Shown here piece after piece: positions 1-4,122 of a stretch of 6,159 bases of DNA. Positions within the stretch are counted from its first letter, which is position 1; each line of letters begins with the position of its first letter. This stretch comes from WLMZ01 sp037140375 (lineage in GTDB: Bacteria; Actinomycetota; Acidimicrobiia; Acidimicrobiales; Ilumatobacteraceae). The stretch spans positions 1 through 6,159 of the forward strand of contig JBAXER010000114.1 of NCBI GenBank assembly GCA_037140375.1. Reading direction: 5' to 3'. The translations under genes were made by a program, and so were the position numbers. Below the pieces are notes generated by a model that ran no database searches, had not been told where the DNA came from, and saw only the letters and a list, made by a program, of their open reading frames with translations.

Positions 1-194
1 CCTGTTGGGGCAAGGATTCGCACACATTCTTCGCCGAGTCCCGACGTAGGCCCGGTAATCACCACGACCTTGCCAGGGAGGTGGTAGTCGGATACTCGAT
101 CCCAGTGATTGAGGCGAGAACGGGCAGCGAAACCGATGCGAGAGAACCCGGGCACGACGGCTGCGTCGAGAATTGAACTCAGTAATTTAGTCAT
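1..194 (-). CDS. Short-chain dehydrogenase/reductase (SDR), N-terminal part, cut by window edge
   Basis: This is the first 64 codons of a leftward gene whose remainder lies beyond base 1. The translation begins MTKLLSSILDAAVVPG, and residues 41-54 read GKVVVITGPTSGLG. That stretch is a beta strand followed by the TGxxxGxG dinucleotide-binding loop of classical SDR enzymes, which carry out NAD(P)-dependent oxidation or reduction. About 40 residues precede the Rossmann fold, longer than in the shortest SDRs and similar to the N-terminal extension of DHRS12/retinol-dehydrogenase-like actinobacterial SDRs. The catalytic Tyr-x-x-x-Lys is off-window, so activity and substrate cannot be judged. The ATG at 194 is supported by AAGGGA six bases upstream. 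It overlaps the stop of the membrane-protein gene by 8 bp (ATGACTAA), so the two are probably translated together. The SDR fold call is strong; the subfamily is inference. Confidence 0.85.
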   Translation of the reverse strand, partial: MTKLLSSILDAAVVPGFSRIGFAARSRLNHWDRVSDYHLPGKVVVITGPTSGLGEECVRILAPT

Positions 195-630
195 AACTCA
201 TCCCTTGAAAGACCATCACGGCTGCGAGAAGACCACACATCGTCCAGGCAATGGTGCGAGGCCAATTGGTCCGAACCAGCTCCTTTCCTACGTGCTCATC
301 GGGTGCCTCAAGCATTCGGGCATGGCGCGGCACTGACAGAAAAATCGTGCACAACAGTGCTATTGCCAAGAATGCGCCATTCGCCCATGTAAGCCACCAC
401 CACACGCCTCGAGGTGTGCGCGCCCACAAGGTCAATGTCGAAATGCCCTCAATCGCCATTGGGGGACCCACCACAAACGATGTCCATCGCTGATGCTTCT
501 CTGCAACAGCTGGAGCGCTTTCAACCGGTATCAGTGCGAGCAGTGGGTAGTGCACCAACTGCACAAACCAAATGACGCCCACCATGATGCACGCAGATGC
601 AAGATGCGCGATCAGTACGACATCATCCAT
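187..630 (-). CDS. Four-helix integral membrane protein of unknown function
   Basis: The 147-residue product (151 if started at 642) has four hydrophobic segments. They begin near the N-terminus (DDVVLIAHLASACIMVGVIW), then around FVVGPPMAIEGISTLTLW, then WANGAFLAIALLCTIFLSV, then WTMCGLLAAVMVFQG. Conserved-looking polar positions lie within or beside the helices: a His in helix 1, HYP after it, HQRW before helix 2, a Pro-Pro-x-x-x-Glu in helix 2, and PRHARM plus VRTNWPRT before helix 4. From memory this pattern recurs in widespread hypothetical membrane proteins; I cannot name a function. An ATG at 642 directly abuts AAGGAG with no spacer, so the ATG at 630, 12 bases after it, is the likelier start. 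The gene lies 57-69 bp after the DUF2071 gene, and its stop overlaps the SDR start, so it is the middle gene of an apparent operon. Confidence 0.8.
   Translation of the reverse strand: MDDVVLIAHLASACIMVGVIWFVQLVHYPLLALIPVESAPAVAEKHQRWTSFVVGPPMAIEGISTLTLWARTPRGVWWWLTWANGAFLAIALLCTIFLSVPRHARMLEAPDEHVGKELVRTNWPRTIAWTMCGLLAAVMVFQGMSYD
201..206 (-). promoter_or_regulatory. Ribosome binding site for the SDR gene
   Basis: Read on the minus strand this is AAGGGA, six bases before the ATG at 194. It lies inside the last codons of the upstream membrane-protein gene, which fits translational coupling and fixes the SDR start. Confidence 0.6.
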
Positions 631-642
631 GTGAAATCCCAT

Positions 643-648
643 CTCCTT
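643..648 (-). promoter_or_regulatory. Shine-Dalgarno AAGGAG deciding the membrane-protein start
   Basis: On the minus strand this is a strong AAGGAG directly in front of the ATG at 642 and 12 bases before the ATG at 630. Zero spacing is unusable for initiation, so this site argues for the downstream ATG. Confidence 0.6.
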
Positions 649-699
649 GATGATCCCTGGTCAGGCCTAATGCACAAAACGATACGCAGCTCCATCCGA

Positions 700-1434
700 T
701 CACCACGTGACGCGTTTCGGTACGCCGATGCGCACAGGTACGCCGGGGGAGAACATGCAATGCGGCGGTCCCACTGATTCGGGGAGGCCTGCAGCGCGCA
801 CAAGCGTGTCGTTGAGGCCGATGATTTCGGCGCGGTAGAGCGACCACCGGGGGTGATCGACCGGGGCATACATCAGCCCACGTCCGTAGCTTCGTGAGTA
901 CAAACCCCAGCGCGCTGTCAGGAACACCTCAAACTCTGATTGCTCCGAAATCTCTTCACCGACTCGAACGGTGATCTCGGTATTGGCTCCTCGGTGAGGC
1001 CAACGCCTGCGAACTTGGGTGCTCAAGACGTCGTCGTGCAACGTGTTTGATGCGCGTCCCCAGCAGTACGGCAAGCGATAGGCGGCGCGGGCGACGAGGG
1101 CCGGCAACAACCGATTCACGTCGAGTGAGAAGAACCAGACACCGGGAATACCGTTGCGCACGACGTATGTGCGCACGTTGATCTCGGGAAAACTGCCGAG
1201 ATAGGGGACTGGTGGCAGCCCCGGCACACCGACTCCTTTCATGGAGAACGGAATCAAGCCCACCCATGCAACGCCGTCGAACGTGTCGACTTCCAGACCG
1301 GCGGGCAGCAGGCGCGCAACGTCGGCCGGATCATACGGAAAGTGCAGATACGCAAGGTCGCGCCACTGTTGCTTCATCACTGCGAACCGAACTGGGGTTG
1401 CGCAATCAGGCCTCAAGGCGCGGGACTCGCTCAT
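700..1434 (-). CDS. DUF2071 family protein (YqjF-like)
   Basis: The 244-residue product matches the DUF2071/YqjF family along its length. Recognisable stretches are QQWRDLAYLHFPYDPADV and LLPAGLEVDTFDGVAWVGLI near the N-terminus. PYLGSFPEINVRTYVV followed by GVWFFSLD lies in the middle, and MFSPGVPVRIGVPKRV is at the C-terminus. Members are soluble beta-rich proteins of about 220-250 residues whose biochemical role is not established; the fold is often compared with acetoacetate decarboxylase. No signal peptide or membrane helix is seen. The ATG at 1434 gives full length but has no clear ribosome binding site. A second in-frame ATG at 1377 (MKQQWRDL) matches where many relatives begin, so the first 19 residues are uncertain. 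It is the first gene of the leftward unit and diverges from the DUF1801 gene. Confidence 0.87.
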   Translation of the reverse strand: MSESRALRPDCATPVRFAVMKQQWRDLAYLHFPYDPADVARLLPAGLEVDTFDGVAWVGLIPFSMKGVGVPGLPPVPYLGSFPEINVRTYVVRNGIPGVWFFSLDVNRLLPALVARAAYRLPYCWGRASNTLHDDVLSTQVRRRWPHRGANTEITVRVGEEISEQSEFEVFLTARWGLYSRSYGRGLMYAPVDHPRWSLYRAEIIGLNDTLVRAAGLPESVGPPHCMFSPGVPVRIGVPKRVTW

Positions 1435-1618
1435 GGCTGAAGACTACGGGAAGCACCCGATGAGTGAACGACGATGGTCGTGGTTCGGTCCGAAAGCCTG
1501 GGTTCGCGGATGGTGAGTCGGCGCGGATTGCTGAAGTAGCGTTCGGCGTTCGGCGTGTGGACGCCAGCCAGCCAACCAGGCGGCGGCTACTACTCAAATC
1601 GCAGCAAGGGCAAACATC
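1435..1618. promoter_or_regulatory. Divergent intergenic region between the DUF2071 and DUF1801 genes
   Basis: This 184-bp stretch lies between the start codons of two divergent genes and must hold promoters for both directions. I cannot assign convincing -35/-10 boxes. It contains an 11-bp palindrome, TTCGGTCCGAA, at 1484-1494. It also has two tandem copies of GTTCGGC at 1541-1554, and a small hairpin with GGCGT at 1552-1556 pairing with ACGCC at 1561-1565. These are candidate regulator sites at most. Reading frames crossing the region are extensions of antisense frames and do not look coding. Confidence 0.5.
1606..1610 (+). promoter_or_regulatory. Ribosome binding site for the DUF1801 gene
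   Basis: AAGGG sits eight bases before the GTG at 1619. Nothing similar precedes the in-frame ATG at 1634, so this site favours the GTG start. Confidence 0.6.
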
Positions 1619-2215
1619 GTGGCAACGAGTGCAATGAACCCCAAGGTTGACGACTATCTCTCCAGGCTTACGCAGTGGCAGGACGAGCTCACACAGATGC
1701 GACGCATTGCGCTCAGTTCCGGCCTGGCTGAAGAGATCAAGTGGGGCCAGCCCTGCTACGTGTTCGAGAAGACCAACGTGGTCATCTTGCAGGGGTTCAA
1801 GAAGTACTGCGCCTTTCTGTTTTTCAAAGGCGTGTTGATGGACGACCCGAACGGGATTCTCGTGAAGACGGGGGAGAACACCGAGGTTGGCCGCCAGATC
1901 CGTTTCGACAGCGTTGCTGAGATCCTCGAGATCGAGGAGGTCCTGAAGGCCTACATTCTGCACGCCGTCGACCTCGAGAAGTCGGGTGCGAAAGTGGCGC
2001 CGAAGCCGAAGTCTGAGCTCACCATCCCCGCCGAATTGGAACGCAAGTTGAGTGACTCGCCAGCATTGAAAGTGGCGTTCGATGCGCTCACTCCCGGTCG
2101 ACAGAGGGCCTACAGCTTCTATTTCTCAGAACCCAAGCAGGCAACAACGCGTGAGGCTCGAATTGAGAAGTGTGTGCCGCGGATCCTTGCTGGCAAAGGC
2201 TTGAACGACCGCTGA
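1619..2215 (+). CDS. YdeI-like protein (DUF1801 plus OmdA-type C-terminal domain)
   Basis: The 198-residue product closely matches the length and architecture of Bacillus YdeI-type proteins. Residues about 10-115 form the DUF1801 domain, with a frataxin/YdhG-like fold. Typical blocks there are LRxxALSSGLxEEIKWG-like (residues 29-43), CYVFEKTNVVILQGFKKYCAFLFFKG, and TGENTEVGRQIRF. Residues about 135-192 form the YdeI/OmdA C-terminal region, with LTPGRQRAYSFYFSEPKQ and TREARIEKCVPRIL. The protein is predicted cytosolic, with no signal peptide or helix. Family members are poorly characterised; links to iron handling or antimicrobial-peptide resistance are reported for relatives but cannot be read from this sequence. 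The start is GTG with a good ribosome binding site. It appears monocistronic, divergent from the DUF2071 gene and convergent with the following leftward gene. Confidence 0.9.
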   Translation: MATSAMNPKVDDYLSRLTQWQDELTQMRRIALSSGLAEEIKWGQPCYVFEKTNVVILQGFKKYCAFLFFKGVLMDDPNGILVKTGENTEVGRQIRFDSVAEILEIEEVLKAYILHAVDLEKSGAKVAPKPKSELTIPAELERKLSDSPALKVAFDALTPGRQRAYSFYFSEPKQATTREARIEKCVPRILAGKGLNDR

Positions 2216-2449
2216 CACCGGGCGCTCTAGCAGTTGCTGCGGTACTCGAGCGTGGGGTCGATCACGAGACGTGCGTGCTCCGCACCGCTCACAGGGAGGG
2301 TCGGTTTGCAAGTTTGTTGAAGACAACAGGTTGAGGGTCGACCAATTGTCTTCAACAAACCGAGAAGGTAGGGCCGCGGCGGCGGCGGTGGTCGGTAGGG
2401 ACGGCGGGGGACGGCATCGAGTTCGGCCGGATGCGGCGGGCAAACAGCT
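2216..2449. other. Convergent intergenic region with hairpin and G-rich tract
   Basis: This 234-bp gap lies between the stops of two genes that point at each other. It holds a strong inverted repeat near its midpoint (2312-2360) and a G-rich stretch at about 2371-2410. A short leftward frame at 2227-2292 might be a gene remnant. No intact gene is supported here: open frames on both strands are explained by the symmetric hairpin and the GC-rich composition. Confidence 0.6.
2312..2360. repeat. Perfect 15-bp inverted repeat (hairpin) between convergent genes
   Basis: The left arm GTTTGTTGAAGACAA (2312-2326) is the exact reverse complement of the right arm TTGTCTTCAACAAAC (2346-2360). Inside the arms, GGT (2329-2331) can pair with ACC (2341-2343) past a two-base mismatch, leaving a 9-base loop. 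Outside the left arm, CGGTTTG (2302-2308) also matches CAAACCG (2356-2362). The left arm therefore looks like the mirror of the right with an 8-base insertion, CAAGTTTG. No T-run follows on either strand, so it is not a textbook intrinsic terminator. Its central position between converging genes still fits a bidirectional terminator. A dispersed palindromic (REP/MITE-like) element is the other possibility. Confidence 0.8.
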
Positions 2450-2701
2450 CTAGAGGATGGTCTTGAGTAATTCGGTGGCCCGCTCTACTTCGCTCCGGGG
2501 TACCAGGATGCGAAAGTCGGTGGCGGTTCTGGCCACCACGTTGTAGGTCTCGTGGCCGGCGGCGTTGAAGCCGTTGTCGCGAAGCGTGGCGAGTGTCATC
2601 GGGCCACTGGGGCCGCGCACAACGATGAGTTCGACTGGTTCGTTCGGATCGGCGGGCTCGCCCTTGCTGATCAACGCGTAGAACTTCTGAACGATCCCCA
2701 C
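2450..2701 (-). CDS. Small DUF2007-like protein
   Basis: This is an 83-residue soluble protein. The recognisable part is VELIVVRGPSGPMTLATLRDNGFNAAG, then ETYNVVARTATDFRILVPRSEVERATELLKTIL. This is one small alpha/beta unit: a strand, a helix near LRDNGFNA, another strand, then DFRILVP and a closing amphipathic helix. The layout is like DUF2007 'putative signal transducing' proteins, where a VP-x-x-x-x-x-A-x-x-x-L ending is typical. That assignment is tentative and no ligand or catalytic residues are evident. The GTG at 2701 is the only plausible start before an upstream in-frame stop at 2735-2737; its ribosome binding site is weak. It is divergent from the small-membrane/DUF2236 unit and convergent with the YdeI-like gene. 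It appears to be transcribed alone. Confidence 0.7.
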   Translation of the reverse strand: MGIVQKFYALISKGEPADPNEPVELIVVRGPSGPMTLATLRDNGFNAAGHETYNVVARTATDFRILVPRSEVERATELLKTIL

Positions 2702-2777
2702 ACGGACGTTTCTACCGGTACCGCTGACCGTGTGTCAAGAGACGCCGTTCGTATCTCGGTTGGTTCGGTGGGCAATA

Positions 2778-3020
2778 GTGAACACAGTCGGGCACTTCTT
2801 CGGTGATTGTGCAAAAGTTGTCTTTGTGAAACCTGAATTCATTCTGAAGTGCACTCTGCTGGTTGCGGCGTTCGCCAGCTTCTTGTTGAGCATCATCATC
2901 TATTTCAACGCTGGCGACGACACAAATGGCCGGCTGAACGGAATCTTCATCGGCATCTGGGTGCCGTCGATTCTTGCCCTCGGGACACTCCTTCTTGCTC
3001 ATCGGCGCACGCCGCAGTGA
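2778..3020 (+). CDS. Small two-helix membrane protein, first gene of the DUF2236 unit
   Basis: The C-terminal 64 residues are clearly protein-like: KPEFILKCTLLVAAFASFLL opens helix 1. A short polar loop (FNAGDDTNGR) follows, then helix 2 (GIFIGIWVPSILALGTLLLA) and a basic tail, HRRTPQ. The basic tail and the short residues before helix 1 suggest both ends are cytoplasmic. I do not recognise a named family. Three GTG starts are possible: 2730 (96 residues, no ribosome binding site), 2778 (80 residues, preceded by GGTGGG) and 2826 (64 residues, beginning VKPEF). The 2826 start gives the most compact membrane protein, so the N-terminus is uncertain. Its stop TGA overlaps the GTG start of the next gene by four bases, indicating translational coupling. 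It may anchor or assist the DUF2236 enzyme; that is inference only. Confidence 0.65.
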   Translation: MNTVGHFFGDCAKVVFVKPEFILKCTLLVAAFASFLLSIIIYFNAGDDTNGRLNGIFIGIWVPSILALGTLLLAHRRTPQ

Positions 3021-3139
3021 GCCAGACCGGAATCTTCATAGCGGGCACGATTGTTTCGGGTGTCGTGTTCACCGGCGGATTTCTCTACGCGATGTTCAGC
3101 TTTGGTCGTTGGGCAGACAAAGACGGCAAGGCCGCTTAG
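3017..3139 (+). CDS. 40-residue single-helix membrane protein
   Basis: A GTG at 3017 opens a 40-residue frame ending at TAG 3137-3139. The product begins (V)SQTGIFIAGTIVSGVVFTGG and continues FLYAMFSFGRWADKDGKAA. It has one hydrophobic helix at residues about 5-27, rich in small residues (Gly, Ser, Thr) that favour helix packing, and a charged tail of about ten residues. No separate ribosome binding site is visible. The start sits in a 4-bp GTGA overlap with the previous stop, so translation likely depends on re-initiation. The next gene starts two bases after its stop. This tight packing between two other genes is the main argument that it is real. Function is unknown; a membrane subunit or anchor for its neighbours is a guess. 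A single longer gene broken by a frameshift is the alternative. Confidence 0.6.
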   Translation: MSQTGIFIAGTIVSGVVFTGGFLYAMFSFGRWADKDGKAA

Positions 3140-3141
3140 AG

Positions 3142-4050
3142 GTGATCAACGCGATTCGCGACAAGATCGTGGGATCCACAACGTCGCTGTTCTCGCACGG
3201 CCCGCAAGCGCTTGAGCACACCCTTGAGTACCTCGGAGACCCGGGCCTGCTCGGCCCCGAGTCGATCTCGTGGCGTGTTATTGGTGACACGGCGGCGTTT
3301 GTCGGCGGAATTCGTGCCTTGCTGGTGCAGACCGCCCATCCCGAGGTAGTCGCTGGAGTTGAGCAGCATTCTCGTTATCGCAAGGATCCGCTGGGCCGCC
3401 TGACTCGCACATCGGCGTACGTCACTGAGACCACCTATGGGGCCATGCCCGAGGTAGAGGCAGCCGTAAGCGCCGTGCGAACCGCCCATGTCCCGGTGAA
3501 GGGGCGCTCAGAGCGCGACAAGCCCTACAGCGCTGCGAATCCGGCGATGGCCGCTTGGGTTCACAACGTGCTGACCGACTCGTTTCTCGTTGCGTATCAG
3601 GCCTACGGACGCGAGCGACTCACGAGTGCGCAGGCCGATCAGTTCGTGCAGGAACAGGCACGCATTGCTGCGTTGCTCAAAGCAGCGCCGGTGCCGTTGA
3701 CCGCAGATGAGCTCTCCGCCTGGGTGAATGAACATCCAGCGATTGCAAGTAGTGATGCGCAAAAGAACGCCGTGAAGTTTTTGCGCTTTCCTCCGCTGCC
3801 GCTTCCGGTGCAACTTGGCTACCAACCGTTGTTCCAAGCTGCCGTTGCCACGATTCCAACGCCTCTCGGCAAACTCATCGGGCTTACCCCAACCTGCGGC
3901 GCCGCCCAAATCGGCAGTGCCACGGTGAACGGTTTGCGGTGGGCCTTGGGCTCGTCGCCGGCATGGCAGATCGCGCTGGTTCGATCAGGCGCACCAGTGC
4001 CCGCGGGCCTGTTTCGACAGCCGCTCCCGGTTGTGCCCGCGATGGCGTAA
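3142..4050 (+). CDS. DUF2236 family enzyme (MpaB/latex-clearing-protein type oxygenase fold)
   Basis: The 302-residue, mostly helical product carries the DUF2236 signature in order. WRVIGDTAAFVGGIRALLVQ is followed by TAHPEVVAGVEQHSRY with His66 and His76. Then come GRLTRTSAYV (residues 85-94), a His near residue 115, PYSAANPAMAAWVHNVLTDS (128-147, His141), and a variable C-terminal half. Known relatives include the fungal MpaB oxygenase and the heme-containing rubber oxygenase Lcp, so a heme- or metal-dependent oxygenase role is plausible. The substrate is unknown here. I see no signal peptide or clear transmembrane helix. The GTG at 3142 is two bases after the preceding stop, with AAGG about ten bases upstream; frames open further upstream are just overlap with the small genes. 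It is the last gene of a tight three-gene unit. Confidence 0.88.
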   Translation: MINAIRDKIVGSTTSLFSHGPQALEHTLEYLGDPGLLGPESISWRVIGDTAAFVGGIRALLVQTAHPEVVAGVEQHSRYRKDPLGRLTRTSAYVTETTYGAMPEVEAAVSAVRTAHVPVKGRSERDKPYSAANPAMAAWVHNVLTDSFLVAYQAYGRERLTSAQADQFVQEQARIAALLKAAPVPLTADELSAWVNEHPAIASSDAQKNAVKFLRFPPLPLPVQLGYQPLFQAAVATIPTPLGKLIGLTPTCGAAQIGSATVNGLRWALGSSPAWQIALVRSGAPVPAGLFRQPLPVVPAMA

Positions 4051-4122
4051 ACCTGCACCAAGCAGTCGTAGCCACACCAGCATTGGCGCCACAGTTCGCG
4101 CTGCGCATGGCAGGCTGCACTG

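Noticed and set aside
1406..1963. 185-codon leftward open frame across the DUF1801 gene and the intergenic region
   Set aside because: It is antisense to a well-recognised YdeI-like gene, and its product shows no domain or plausible composition.
2312..2360. Classical intrinsic terminator
   Set aside because: The stem is good, but neither strand has a T-run after it and the arms are not GC-rich. It is reported as an inverted repeat with terminator as one option.
2126..2443. 105-codon leftward frame across the convergent intergenic region
   Set aside because: It runs over the hairpin and a GC-rich repeat and into the antisense of the YdeI-like gene, with no domain and no ribosome binding site.
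4051..4122. Terminator or promoter between the DUF2236 gene and the helicase
   Set aside because: The 72-bp gap shows only a weak CTGC/GCAG pairing, no T-run and no convincing -10 box.
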